Notes under the pieces: model-generated
What the model was told of the DNA's origin: nothing
Databases searched by the model: none
Seen by the model: the letters and a program-made list of their open reading frames with translations, nothing else
Part shown: piece after piece, positions 1 to 8,600 of the stretch
Position numbering within the stretch: the stretch's first letter is position 1
How the letters are laid out: the number at the start of each line of letters is the position of its first letter
Translations under genes and position numbers: made by a program
DNA from: an uncultured Methanobrevibacter sp.
Lineage (GTDB): Archaea; Methanobacteriota; Methanobacteria; Methanobacteriales; Methanobacteriaceae
Length of the DNA stretch: 22,344 nt
Assembly: GCA_900319985.1 (NCBI GenBank)
Contig: ONQL01000021.1
Span: 1 to 22,344, forward strand
Direction of reading: 5' to 3'

Positions 1-97
1 TAGCTGTAGCTAATCTCATCATATCAGCAAAACCTGCATCTTTTAATTTTTCTGCTGTTTTTTCACCAACACCTGGCAAATCTGCTAATTCTACCAT
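1..97 (-). CDS. radA: RadA recombinase, N-terminal 32 residues (partial)
   Basis: The reverse strand from 97 reads MVELADLPGVGEKTAEKL and continues to the window edge. This is the N-terminal helix-hairpin-helix DNA-binding segment typical of archaeal RadA (the RecA/Rad51 family strand-exchange ATPase of homologous recombination). The ATPase core lies outside the window. An in-frame ATG at 106 also exists, but the one at 97 sits 9 bases behind an AGGA and matches the usual RadA start, so it is preferred. The gene begins 23 bases after the RPA stop codon with no promoter visible between them, so the two are probably co-transcribed. That makes sense because RPA coats the single strands on which RadA assembles. 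The identification rests on only 32 residues, but these are very characteristic. Confidence 0.85.
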   Translation of the reverse strand, partial: MVELADLPGVGEKTAEKLKDAGFADMMRLATA

Positions 98-120
98 AAT
101 AACCATTCCTTTTTAGTTGT

Positions 121-2790
121 TTAATAATATTTTGATATAATTTTTTTAGGATTTAACCTACTTTCTTCATTATAATCATCAAAGCTCACATTAGCAATAA
201 TCTCTACTGTTAAGCCGTTTAAATCTTCAAGTTTATCTTCAATACCCATACCATCATCAATAATAGTAATAACCTCTTCTTTTTCCATACCAATTAGTTC
301 TTCAGCTAATTTATCAAAAAATGTAGCATGAATTGAACCAGTATCATCTTCAATTCTAGTAGGTATCATTAATGTGTAATTAGGTTCATCAAATGTGTGT
401 CCGCAATTATCACAGACATTCTCTTCAATAGTTGTCTCAACATTGGATCTGCAGTTAGGACATTTTTTAAGAATATTCTTATCGGTACTTACCTCATGTA
501 TAACGCCGGTGACACAAACATTTGTATCATCTTCTAATAAAGATTCAATTGGTTTTGGTACGTAAATTGCTTCTTTTAATTCTTCGTAAGTTGGTAAGTT
601 TTCGATTTCATTTTCACTAGGTTCTAAAACTGTAGTACCTCTACTGACAACCGCTTCAATACGATTATCCATGCCAATATTTATACGAGGATTCTGTAAC
701 TTCATTGGCATTCCTATTTCTAAATCCATATTAGCGTCATCATTCCATAATACAACTTTGATAGATCCTGTATCATCAGCAATTTCTATATTTCTAACAC
801 TACCAGTATCACCATTATCCCTCTCAAAGTTACGGATATCATTCAATTCGATAACTCTACCAATTAGAATTACATCAGTTTCATCTTCATCAACATCAGA
901 AATTTTTCTATAATCATAAAGAGCTTTTTCTAATGTAGCCAATTCTGGAATAAACATTGCAGAAGCTTGTGCTTCAGATAATTTAATAAGTCTAGAACCA
1001 CCACCAATGTTTAAATCGACATCATACATTCCAAGTCTAGTTCTAGCATTTTCAATTTGGTATGCGTCCCCAATATTAAAATCTTCCTGAGCACGTTCAT
1101 TCCATAAGGATAACTGTACTTTACCAGATTCATCTGCAAAAATTGCTGAACGAACAATGCCTACGGAACCGTCGTCTCTTTGGAATTCATTAACATCATT
1201 AACTGAAATGAATCTACCAACTATATCAATTTCAATTCCATCCTCATCAATCTCTTCGATATTTCCAATAGGAGTTGGTCTTAATTGTTCTCTTAATTGC
1301 TCGAATTCTTCAAATTCTTCTACAGATAAATTTTCGGGATTAATAGTTATTTGAGTATTAAAGTTAGTGTTCATAGAATATCCACTTTGGGTGTATTCAT
1401 CAAAACGAACATTACCACCGATTATCTTAAGGATATCTCCCTTGTTAATTGGCAATTCTGTATCATCTCCCCAAACAGTTACTCTAATGGATCCGGAAGA
1501 ATCACCAACATCAAAGTTTCTTAATTTGCCTTCAGTGTTATCGGATTTTCTTATAAATGTTTTAATATCTTGAATCCTTACAACAACACCTTTGATAGAC
1601 ACGTCACTTTGTTCGCTGAGATTTCCAATTTTAATGAATTCTTGTTCGATTTCAGGAACATCGAAATCACCTTTAATTATTCTTCCATCCCAATGACTTA
1701 AAGAAATTTCAGATATGCCATCCATATTTGTTCTTTCACGAGATTGAGCGGCAAGTATTTTTACAGTGTCGCCGTCTTCCAACTTCAGCTCATCAATTAA
1801 TTCGACATTTTTATTCCATAAAGTGTATGTGATTTTTCCGGTTTTATCCTGTAAATCAATTGATGCAACTTTTCCTTCTTTACCATTTTTTTCATAACTT
1901 CTTACAGTTGGAATTCTAACGATTCTTGCAATAATATTAACTTTAGTGTCAGGTTCAATATCGGCAATATCTGTTATTTTTTCTTCATAAACAGGGAATT
2001 TAGAAGGATTGTCTTCTAATTTTACAACGGTTGACCTTGGTCTTAAGTTTGCCTCAAGGCCTGAATAACCGTCCTTGATATCAACGCCTTTAATTTGAAT
2101 AACATCTCCTTCATTAAATTTCTTTAAAAGCGGCATGTTTTGAGTCCAGAAAACTGTTCTCATGGTTCCGGTGTTATCCTGCAATTCCACATTACAGACT
2201 TCACCTTTTCCACCTTTACGAGTCTTGAATGACCTTTTATTGGATATGGATATTACCCTTCCATCAATAGTAACATCCTTGCTGCCTTTTTCCAATTCAC
2301 TTATAGATTTTACGGCGAATTCAGGTTTTTCGGATAGAACTTCGACTTCTTCATCGATTAATTCACCGACAACCATGTCTGCAAATCCTGAATCATTCAT
2401 AAATGGATTTGAAGATTCTTGTTTTTTGAATTCTGCCATTCTGGAAAGAAATTCCTCTTCGGTGATTTTATCTTTTACTTTGTTATATTTCTCTAAAAGA
2501 TCATCAGTCATTACAAATGTTGTATTTTCATCAGATTCTTCATCGCTTTCAATTGAAATTTCGAAAGGTACTTCTTCATTATCCTCACTTGAATCTGTTT
2601 TTTCTGCAGAAACTGTTTCAAAATCGGTTACACCGTGATTTTTTAAAACTTCACGTGCTAAATCAATTTCATTAACAAAAGTAACACCTTCGAAGTTAGT
2701 TTTGCTAATTTGGTCCATTTCTGCTAAAAACTCTTCTTGTGAAAGTTGATCTTGAATTTTTTCGTATAATTTTAAAATTTCTTCTTGCAT
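121..2790 (-). CDS. rpa: Replication factor A (RPA), single-stranded DNA-binding protein with six OB folds and a zinc finger
   Basis: This 889-residue protein would bind and protect single-stranded DNA in replication, recombination and repair. After an acidic N-terminal part come repeated OB-fold units at about 160-260, 275-370, 385-480, 507-605, 628-720 and 745-885, several with a D-x-[ST]-G-x-[IV] then [LVF]W core (for example DDTGSI then VLW near 672-682). The last unit carries a Cys4 zinc finger, C777-x2-C780-x12-C793-x2-C796, as in euryarchaeal RPA. The N-terminus holds two related helical motifs, QEEFLAEM near 18-25 and EEEFLSRM near 111-118. The ATG at 2790 follows GAGGGG by six bases, and a TATA box lies about 50 bases upstream. 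It is the first gene of an operon with radA. The length fits the single-polypeptide RPA of Methanobacteriales. Confidence 0.93.
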   Translation of the reverse strand: MQEEILKLYEKIQDQLSQEEFLAEMDQISKTNFEGVTFVNEIDLAREVLKNHGVTDFETVSAEKTDSSEDNEEVPFEISIESDEESDENTTFVMTDDLLEKYNKVKDKITEEEFLSRMAEFKKQESSNPFMNDSGFADMVVGELIDEEVEVLSEKPEFAVKSISELEKGSKDVTIDGRVISISNKRSFKTRKGGKGEVCNVELQDNTGTMRTVFWTQNMPLLKKFNEGDVIQIKGVDIKDGYSGLEANLRPRSTVVKLEDNPSKFPVYEEKITDIADIEPDTKVNIIARIVRIPTVRSYEKNGKEGKVASIDLQDKTGKITYTLWNKNVELIDELKLEDGDTVKILAAQSRERTNMDGISEISLSHWDGRIIKGDFDVPEIEQEFIKIGNLSEQSDVSIKGVVVRIQDIKTFIRKSDNTEGKLRNFDVGDSSGSIRVTVWGDDTELPINKGDILKIIGGNVRFDEYTQSGYSMNTNFNTQITINPENLSVEEFEEFEQLREQLRPTPIGNIEEIDEDGIEIDIVGRFISVNDVNEFQRDDGSVGIVRSAIFADESGKVQLSLWNERAQEDFNIGDAYQIENARTRLGMYDVDLNIGGGSRLIKLSEAQASAMFIPELATLEKALYDYRKISDVDEDETDVILIGRVIELNDIRNFERDNGDTGSVRNIEIADDTGSIKVVLWNDDANMDLEIGMPMKLQNPRINIGMDNRIEAVVSRGTTVLEPSENEIENLPTYEELKEAIYVPKPIESLLEDDTNVCVTGVIHEVSTDKNILKKCPNCRSNVETTIEENVCDNCGHTFDEPNYTLMIPTRIEDDTGSIHATFFDKLAEELIGMEKEEVITIIDDGMGIEDKLEDLNGLTVEIIANVSFDDYNEESRLNPKKIISKYY

Positions 2791-2837
2791 ACCAAACCCC
2801 TCATAGAAAAGTTAATTATTATTTTATAATTAGAATG

Positions 2838-2845
2838 TATATAAA
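2838..2845 (-). promoter_or_regulatory. TATA box of the RPA-radA operon
   Basis: The reverse strand reads TTTATATA here, about 48 bases upstream of the RPA ATG. With the usual archaeal spacing of about 25 bases, transcription would start near 2815, leaving a leader of about 25 bases that includes the GAGGGG ribosome binding site. Motif reading only. Confidence 0.55.
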
Positions 2846-2938
2846 GTATTAGAGACAGAGCATTTGAAAAGTAATCCATATCAATATTACTAAAAAATTT
2901 AATATAAATATTATCAAAATACACGGATATGAAATTAT

Positions 2939-2950
2939 GAAAAAAAATTA
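2939..2950 (-). terminator. Oligo-T terminator after the sugar-phosphate transferase gene
   Basis: Immediately after the TAA stop (2950-2948) the transcript would run through eight consecutive U residues (A8 at 2940-2947 on the plus strand). Archaeal RNA polymerase terminates at such U tracts without needing a hairpin, and none is visible. It would separate the surface-polymer operon from the RPA operon, which has its own promoter. Confidence 0.45.
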
Positions 2951-4351
2951 ATATGCATTAGGGTTTTTCCTCAATACGGTTTTAATCAGTATTCCTAAAT
3001 CTAAACCCAAGTGCCAATTTTCTACATATTCAATATCATATTTTATACGTTTAGTAATAGAAGTGTCACCACGACATCCGTGAATTTGAGCCCAACCGGT
3101 CAAACCGGGTTTAACTTGATGTTTGACCATATATTTTGGAATAGATTCTTTAAACTGATCAACAAAATATGGTCTTTCAGGCCGAGGCCCCACAACACTC
3201 ATTTCCCCTTTTAAAACATTGAAAAATTGTGGCAATTCATCAATACTGGTTCTTCTAATAAAGTCACCAACAAAGGTTTTCCTTGGGTCATCTTTTGTAG
3301 TCCATTCCGATTTCTCCAACCTAGGGTCTTGAACTCTCATACTTCGGAATTTATACATCCTGAAAGGTTTACCATTATGACCAATTCTTTCTTGTTTGAA
3401 GATAATAGGTCCACGAGAAGTTATTTTAACAGCAATTGCTATAACAAACATGATGGGTGAGGTTATAATAATAGCTATAATTGCAATTAAATAATCAGAT
3501 ACGGCTTTTGTAAACTTATTAAAAGAATCATCTAAAGGAACATAACGAATATTAATGATTGGAATATCTTCAATCATGTCTACAGATGGTTGTGCTGGAA
3601 AATATCGGATATAGTCAGGAATTATTTCCGCTTTAATTCCAACCTTTTCACAGCTTTGCACTAGTTCATTAATTTTATAATAATATCTTAAAGGAATTGC
3701 TAAAACAACCCGATCAAATCTATGTCTTTCAAGAATTTTGTCCAAATCTTTAAAGGTACCTATGAATTTAACCCCATTTACTGATTTGCCTAGATGTTCA
3801 GATCTTCCCAACATTCCCCCGATTGAAAATCCAAGATAAGGATTCTCCTTGATTTTGCGGGCAAACGTAAATGCCAAATCATTATCGCCGACAATGAGAA
3901 TATGCTTTAAGTTTTTATTGTTTATTCGCATATTCATTAAAACGCTTCTAATAGCAAATCTTTCTATAATTGCTAAAACGGAACAGATAACAGCTAACAA
4001 GAAAAGCATTAATCTGGAAAAGTCAGGCTGGTTAATAATAAATAAAATAGATACTAACGCAAAAAATGCGACAATATTTACTTTGATAATTTGAGTTGCT
4101 TCTGAAAAAATGTTTTTATAAGTCCGTCTAGGCTTATATAATCCAAAAGCGAAATATAGAATCAGATAGACTGGAATTACGGCTATAAACATGAAAAGAC
4201 CGTAAGTTTCATAACTTAAATGGTCTCCAATTGGACCAAATAAAGTTGTCTCGAATCTTAACCATATTGAAGCCCATAATGAAAAAATGATGACAAGAAC
4301 ATCAATTAATACCAAAAGGACATTCAATAACCTCTGATTTTCCCTTATCAT
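2948..4351 (-). CDS. Polyprenyl-phosphate sugar-1-phosphate transferase (WbaP/EpsL-like)
   Basis: This 467-residue membrane enzyme should move a sugar-1-phosphate from a nucleotide sugar to a polyprenyl (here dolichyl-type) phosphate, the first membrane step of many surface glycans. Four hydrophobic helices fill about residues 9-32, 50-70, 90-106 and 112-130. A nucleotide-binding-like domain follows (ILIVGDND near 151-158). The re-entrant helix is near 285-310, then the PF02397 catalytic domain: KFRSMR at 334-339, the Asp371-Glu372 catalytic pair in SIDELPQFFNVLKGEMS, VVGPRPER at 386-393 and PGLTGWAQ near 415-422. The architecture matches the long WbaP/CpsE type. It is the last gene of the minus-strand glycan operon, 51 bases after a GT2 gene. 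The sugar substrate cannot be read from sequence. AGGTAG precedes the ATG by about five bases. Confidence 0.9.
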   Translation of the reverse strand: MIRENQRLLNVLLVLIDVLVIIFSLWASIWLRFETTLFGPIGDHLSYETYGLFMFIAVIPVYLILYFAFGLYKPRRTYKNIFSEATQIIKVNIVAFFALVSILFIINQPDFSRLMLFLLAVICSVLAIIERFAIRSVLMNMRINNKNLKHILIVGDNDLAFTFARKIKENPYLGFSIGGMLGRSEHLGKSVNGVKFIGTFKDLDKILERHRFDRVVLAIPLRYYYKINELVQSCEKVGIKAEIIPDYIRYFPAQPSVDMIEDIPIINIRYVPLDDSFNKFTKAVSDYLIAIIAIIITSPIMFVIAIAVKITSRGPIIFKQERIGHNGKPFRMYKFRSMRVQDPRLEKSEWTTKDDPRKTFVGDFIRRTSIDELPQFFNVLKGEMSVVGPRPERPYFVDQFKESIPKYMVKHQVKPGLTGWAQIHGCRGDTSITKRIKYDIEYVENWHLGLDLGILIKTVLRKNPNAY

Positions 4352-4378
4352 AATAACTACCTAGAAACTAGTGTTATT
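4352..4378 (-). promoter_or_regulatory. Possible hairpin covering the ribosome binding site of the sugar-phosphate transferase
   Basis: AATAAC (4352-4357) can pair with GTTATT (4373-4378), and inside it CTAG (4361-4364) with CTAG (4368-4371) across a three-base loop, leaving a small asymmetric interior loop. On the minus strand the AGGTAG ribosome binding site lies in this structure. It could reduce translation of the last operon gene unless ribosomes arrive from upstream. Short stems are common in AT-rich DNA, so this is weak. Confidence 0.3.
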
Positions 4379-4402
4379 ATATTATTAAGTACAATACCTT
4401 AT

Positions 4403-5260
4403 TTAACTTTTCTTTTTGAATAAATTCAAAAATAGCTTTAAAACGCATAAAACAAAAATTCCAAAGTATACAACAATATTGGTTATAAAAAAAGATTCAT
4501 GGGAATGATGTTTTTTATAATATACATACATGGCCCTATAAAATTCATATATTAATTTAGATTTTTGTTTTTTGCTGCTTGCCCCTTTAAGGTGTGTGAT
4601 TTTTGACTTTCCATAATAGATAATCTTCCATCCGGCTTTTTTAATTCTATAACATAAATCAATATCCTCACCATACATGAAAAAAGTCTCATCCAAAAAT
4701 CCAACCTCATCAAGTGCTTCTTTTCGGATAAACATGAATGCGCCAGTCAAACAGTCAATTTCATACACTTCCCCATCGGGCAATTTATCTAGATTATAGT
4801 TATCATCTTCACTTTTTGTTGGAATATGAAATAACCTGAAAAATGAATTTTTAACATTGGGAAAACTCCTTTTACATGCTTTATCCAATTCACCATTTTC
4901 CAAAAGAACCCTGCAGCCTGTTGCACCTACATCGGAATGTTTTTCCATGTAATCATAAATATTTTCTAAAGTATTTTCCCATACGATAGTATCTGAGTTC
5001 AAAAGAAGAACATACCTTCCATTTGCAACATTTAATGCCTGATTGTTTCCAGCTGCAAATCCTCTATTTTCACTAGATGCGATAAATTTAACTTTATCTT
5101 TGAAATAGTCCTGCAATTTAGACAGGCTATCATCAGCGGAAGCGTTATCTACAACAATAATTTCATAGCTAAAAGGATAATCATATTCAAAAATAGAATT
5201 TACAGTATTTTTAGTTAATTCAAATGTTTGATAATTTACAATTACAACTGAAAGATCCAT
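4403..5260 (-). CDS. GT2 family glycosyltransferase, rhamnosyltransferase-like (WbbL type)
   Basis: This 285-residue enzyme has the GT-A fold signature of family 2. It begins MDLSVVIVNYQ, has the nucleotide-binding VDNASADDS near 37-45, a metal-site NSD at 88-90 (LLLNSDTIV), and the acceptor and catalytic region FMYGEDIDLCYRIKKAGW ending near 211, followed by His223. This pattern is common in bacterial WbbL-like rhamnosyltransferases and related cell-wall glycosyltransferases. A hydrophobic helix near 257-280 followed by a Lys-rich tail (KKKS) suggests membrane anchoring on the cytoplasmic face. The ATG at 5260 is chosen over a TTG at 5269 because the domain begins directly there. It starts 13 bases after the previous GT2 gene. 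The presence of rfbD in the window makes dTDP-rhamnose a reasonable donor, but this is inference. Confidence 0.85.
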   Translation of the reverse strand: MDLSVVIVNYQTFELTKNTVNSIFEYDYPFSYEIIVVDNASADDSLSKLQDYFKDKVKFIASSENRGFAAGNNQALNVANGRYVLLLNSDTIVWENTLENIYDYMEKHSDVGATGCRVLLENGELDKACKRSFPNVKNSFFRLFHIPTKSEDDNYNLDKLPDGEVYEIDCLTGAFMFIRKEALDEVGFLDETFFMYGEDIDLCYRIKKAGWKIIYYGKSKITHLKGASSKKQKSKLIYEFYRAMYVYYKKHHSHESFFITNIVVYFGIFVLCVLKLFLNLFKKKS

Positions 5261-5273
5261 GAAACTCAACTAT

Positions 5274-6236
5274 CTATTTTTTTAAGAATTTGAAGGTATT
5301 AATTATTAATCTGTACTCAATTTTAAAATAATTTTTTGTATTTTTAGAATTAAATTTTACCTTATTTACTTTATCGCTTCTGGTGTTTAAACCTTCTTTA
5401 ATTCCTGCAAGATAAATCGGGCCAAAACCTTTCCTTAAAAAGAATATGTATTTTATAAAAAAACCTAAGAATAAAAAAATAAAGTTTAAAACTTTCAATG
5501 GAATTGGAAGATTTTTATAAACAACCCACACATTATTACGAGCCGCCAATCTCACTTTAAATTCATTATGCCTGCTTCCACTAGTTGCACTTCCAATATG
5601 ATAAACAATAGCTTGGGGACATAACAGATTAATATAACCGTTGATTCTGGACCTGATTGCCAAATCCACATCTTCCATATATGCAAAAAAATTATCATCA
5701 AACAAACCAATTTCCTCTAAAATTGATTTGTTATACAAAGCCGCACCGGCACAGCTTGAAAAAATCTCACAAACTTCATTAAACTCTGTTGATTTATGAT
5801 TTTCCCCTGTTTTTTTGGTCCAGGCAAGCAAATTATATTCATCGCCAACATCATCTATCAAGTCCTTATTGTTGTACTGAAGCATTTTGGCCTGTACGGA
5901 AAAGATATTTTCATCTGAAGATATTAACTCTGCTAAAGCTTTAATTGATCCTTTTTTTACTTCAGTGTCATTGTTTAGTGAAAAAATGTAATCGTATTTT
6001 GCTTTTCTTATGCCCTGATTGACTGCAGGGGCAAAACCCAAATTTTCACTGTTTTCAATTAGACTAATCGGAAAATTAAAAGGATAGTTGTTGATAAACT
6101 CTTTACTTCCATCGTCTGACCCATTATCAACTATTATAAGCTCTCCAATACACTCATAATCCTGATTGAGAGAATCAAAAAATGTCTTTAAGAATTTTTC
6201 ACCATTATAGTTTGGAGTTACAACAGAAACCTTCAT
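5274..6236 (-). CDS. GT2 family glycosyltransferase
   Basis: A 320-residue GT2 enzyme. It opens MKVSVVTPNYNGE, with VDNGSDDGS near 36-44, the metal-binding position NND at 88-90, MEDVDLAIRSR at 187-197 and a conserved His213 in VYHIGSATSGS. A hydrophobic stretch near 247-266 may lie on or in the membrane, followed by a basic tail. The fold is the same as that of the next gene (4403-5260), but the sequences are clearly diverged, so they probably add different sugars or make different linkages. The ATG at 6236 lies one base after the TAG stop of the preceding gene, so translation is probably coupled. A TTG at 6245 in the same frame would lengthen it by three residues. Donor and acceptor are unknown. 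Confidence 0.85.
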   Translation of the reverse strand: MKVSVVTPNYNGEKFLKTFFDSLNQDYECIGELIIVDNGSDDGSKEFINNYPFNFPISLIENSENLGFAPAVNQGIRKAKYDYIFSLNNDTEVKKGSIKALAELISSDENIFSVQAKMLQYNNKDLIDDVGDEYNLLAWTKKTGENHKSTEFNEVCEIFSSCAGAALYNKSILEEIGLFDDNFFAYMEDVDLAIRSRINGYINLLCPQAIVYHIGSATSGSRHNEFKVRLAARNNVWVVYKNLPIPLKVLNFIFLFLGFFIKYIFFLRKGFGPIYLAGIKEGLNTRSDKVNKVKFNSKNTKNYFKIEYRLIINTFKFLKK

Positions 6237-6237
6237 A

Positions 6238-7197
6238 CTAATCAATTGAATTTTTAAATTTTTTCCACACTTTATAATATATTTTAGGATTTAATAAAAA
6301 TAATTTAATTTTGAATTTGAATTTGCTATCCCCTTCAAATTTGGACAGTTTTGCGAATAAGTCCAACTCTTTCATTTTAGCAATCACTTCATCAAAATCA
6401 TATGAATTATAGAAAAAATAATTCATATTTCCAAAAATGGCCTTTGGAATTCTGGAAGTTATAATAAGGTCGGCTAAATCGTCCCATCCCTGTTGTTTGT
6501 AAAAATCAGCCAAATCCTCAAATATCTTTACAATATCGAAACGTCTGAAATCTGATGTTCTTATTGCTGAGTCTGGACGTTGAATATAATAATAGGTAAC
6601 TTCATTTGAAACAGATATCCTATCACCATAGGCCAAAGCTTTCAGGGCAAAATGAGTGTCTTCACCATAGATATATTCCTTTGAAAATCTAATGGAATTA
6701 TTTTTGATTATGTCAGATTTATAGCTTAGCTGTACAAAGTTAAATGGAATTTGCATATTAAGTTCCATTTCGATGAAATCTTTGGTTGAAATATAATCTG
6801 CCGAATAGTTATTAGGATTGGAAGTTTTTTCACCCTCTTTTTTTACAAGTTGAATTAAACTGAAATCACTTTCGATGTTATATAAATTTGATAAGTGATT
6901 CTGTGATATACAGTCATCAGCGTCGACAAACACCAAATAATCACCTGAAGAAACTTCAATTCCCTTATTTCTCGCTGAACTTACTCCCTGATTTTCTTGA
7001 TGAATAATGGTATTCGCAATATCAACCTCTTTTAACTTATCACTTATAACTTCTAAGCTATCATCAGTTGACCCATCATCTACCACAATAATTTCAAAAC
7101 CATCAAAATCTTGAGCAATTATCGAATCAAGTGTTGTACCTATATATTCTGAATTATTAAAAACCGGCACTATAACACTAACTTTAATATTATCCAT
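6238..7197 (-). CDS. GT2 family glycosyltransferase (teichoic/capsule type)
   Basis: A 319-residue enzyme of the GT2 superfamily. It starts MDNIKVSVIVPVFNNSEYI, with VDDGSTDDS near 39-47, a true DxD motif as DADD at 92-95 (LVFVDADDC), and YGED at 177-180. The C-terminal part (about 220-319) is helical and ends basic, without a clear membrane helix. It resembles enzymes often found beside CDP-glycerol transferases in Gram-positive bacteria. The ATG at 7197 is preferred over one at 7209 because GGTGGG stands five bases before it. That ribosome binding site encodes the Gly-Gly near the end of the upstream protein, and the two genes overlap by 8 bases (7190-7197), a strong sign of coupled expression. 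The sugar specificity is not readable. Confidence 0.85.
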   Translation of the reverse strand: MDNIKVSVIVPVFNNSEYIGTTLDSIIAQDFDGFEIIVVDDGSTDDSLEVISDKLKEVDIANTIIHQENQGVSSARNKGIEVSSGDYLVFVDADDCISQNHLSNLYNIESDFSLIQLVKKEGEKTSNPNNYSADYISTKDFIEMELNMQIPFNFVQLSYKSDIIKNNSIRFSKEYIYGEDTHFALKALAYGDRISVSNEVTYYYIQRPDSAIRTSDFRRFDIVKIFEDLADFYKQQGWDDLADLIITSRIPKAIFGNMNYFFYNSYDFDEVIAKMKELDLFAKLSKFEGDSKFKFKIKLFLLNPKIYYKVWKKFKNSID

Positions 7198-8290
7198 AAT
7201 GCCCACCATTATTTAAAAGAAAATCAACAACTCTTTCAGATGATTTGCCGTCGATTGCATCAAATTGGGTTTTCAGAAAATCTGACATTTTATACTTGTC
7301 AAAATCATTGCTTTCAATTGCATTAATCAATTCATCTGAACTGTAAACAATCTTTCCAGGGACTGTTTTTTCAAAATCGTAATAAAATCCCCTTTCAGTA
7401 TTCAAATAATTATCCAAATCATGAACGAAAAACAGTATCGGCTTGTCAAGAATGGCAAATTCTATCATGATGGACGAATAATCGGTGATTAAAATGTCAC
7501 TTATCATCATCAGTTCCTGTTCGGACGGATAATCGCTGCAGTCCACATAATTCTCACTGGACTCAATATCATCCTGATAAAAATCCTTAATTTTAGGATG
7601 TAGCCTCAAGGCAAGAACATATTCCTCCCCCAAAACATCGTTGAATTTCTTTAAATCCAGAAAATCAAAAACATTATTATACTTTTTTTCATCCCTAAAG
7701 GTCGGCGCATAAAGAATAATTTTTTTATCGAAATCAATGCCATATTTTTTACAGAAATCTGACTTGATTCTGTTTAAATCATGATTTTCAAAATAATAAT
7801 CAATTCTTGGAAGTCCCAATGGAATAATTTTTTCTTTATCTATTTGAAAAGCCTCTGAATAATAATTTTCAATTTTTTTAGATGAAGAAATTAGATAATC
7901 AGTGTTTTTTCCAATTTTAGAAAGCATTTCAATGTCACTATCACTTGCAACGGACCCCCCAAATTTTTTTGAAGCTCCAGGGGCATGCCATAATTGAACA
8001 ACTTCAGTTTCATTTTTGAAATTCATAAAAGCAAGTGGAAAAAAGTTATCATTTAAGAATACATATTTGGATGTTGCTAAGGATTTGAAACTTGAAAATG
8101 AAAGTTTGTCTTTATAAAAAAAGTTAAAATCAAAGTTTCCCCTTCTTTCAAACTCCTTTTTGATATAATCTAAATTACCCTTAAATGATTCGCCTGAATC
8201 AATAATAAAAGATATTCTATTAGTTTTGATTGTAAAAACCTTGAAAAAACTAAACAGATATCCATAAAGTTTATGCCTCAAATATTTCAT
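7190..8290 (-). CDS. CDP-glycerol glycerophosphotransferase family protein (TagB/TagF-like)
   Basis: This 366-residue protein carries the signature of PF04464. Seen in order: QLWHAPGASKKFGG near 99-112 with His102, YAPTFRDE at 194-201, ALRLHPKI near 227-234 with His231, and SDILITDYSSIMIEF at 264-278, then LDKPILFF and ERGFYYDFE near 299-307. The two His motifs match those essential in TagF. Family members transfer glycerol-phosphate or another polyol-phosphate from a CDP-activated donor onto a lipid-linked glycan (wall teichoic acid priming or polymerisation). In an archaeon with pseudomurein the product could be a teichoic-acid-like polymer or a phosphopolyol side group. It lacks the long N-terminal parts of some TagF proteins, so a single-transfer (TagB-like) role is as likely. 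ATG 8290 is chosen over TTG 8299. Confidence 0.88.
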   Translation of the reverse strand: MKYLRHKLYGYLFSFFKVFTIKTNRISFIIDSGESFKGNLDYIKKEFERRGNFDFNFFYKDKLSFSSFKSLATSKYVFLNDNFFPLAFMNFKNETEVVQLWHAPGASKKFGGSVASDSDIEMLSKIGKNTDYLISSSKKIENYYSEAFQIDKEKIIPLGLPRIDYYFENHDLNRIKSDFCKKYGIDFDKKIILYAPTFRDEKKYNNVFDFLDLKKFNDVLGEEYVLALRLHPKIKDFYQDDIESSENYVDCSDYPSEQELMMISDILITDYSSIMIEFAILDKPILFFVHDLDNYLNTERGFYYDFEKTVPGKIVYSSDELINAIESNDFDKYKMSDFLKTQFDAIDGKSSERVVDFLLNNGGHYG

Positions 8291-8308
8291 AAATATCAAA
8301 AAATTAAA

Positions 8309-8590
8309 TTAATGGAAAAAGTTTAAAATTCCAGGAAGTGATTCCATCATAGCCTGGATACCTAAAATGAAAATTGCAAGCCCACCAATGAAATTTATAT
8401 ATTTAGCATATTTTATAGCTATTCTAGTACCAAATGTTCCAATCATTAGCCAGCAAGAAGCTGCAATTAAACTTAAGATTGCAAGTCCTAATGGATTTAC
8501 ACTAGCAGCTACCCCTTGTGCTGCCAAAATTAAATTTTCAATATTTCCAAAAACTAGCAATATTAAAAACGGTTTTAAGTCCTCAATCAT
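8309..8590 (-). CDS. Small three-helix membrane protein A of a paralogous pair
   Basis: A 93-residue protein with three hydrophobic helices at about 8-30, 34-55 and 65-85. I do not recognise a named family. The size and layout resemble half of an internally duplicated six-helix transporter of the MntP, LysE or Gdt1 kind. It is about 60% identical by hand count (50 of 84, no gaps) to its upstream neighbour at 8601-8867. Shared polar residues in helix 1 (FGNIENL, with Asn16, Glu18, Asn19 and Gln25) and the GTFGT and FIGG motifs suggest a substrate path. The loop between helices 2 and 3 carries Arg56, Lys60 and Lys63, so that loop should face the cytoplasm. GGGATGAT precedes the ATG, and the gene starts 10 bases after its partner. 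Confidence 0.75.
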   Translation of the reverse strand: MIEDLKPFLILLVFGNIENLILAAQGVAASVNPLGLAILSLIAASCWLMIGTFGTRIAIKYAKYINFIGGLAIFILGIQAMMESLPGILNFFH

Positions 8591-8600
8591 CTAATCATCC

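Noticed and set aside
2162..2638. 158-codon open frame on the plus strand opposite RPA, and several shorter ones at 671-1573
   Set aside because: They lie wholly antisense to a strongly supported gene, have Ser/Thr/Ile-rich low-complexity translations typical of antisense frames, and have no convincing ribosome binding site.
2851..2940. Scattered short inverted matches (GTAAT/ATTAC, CATATC/GATATG) upstream of RPA
   Set aside because: Short, separated by unequal gaps and expected by chance in sequence this rich in A and T.
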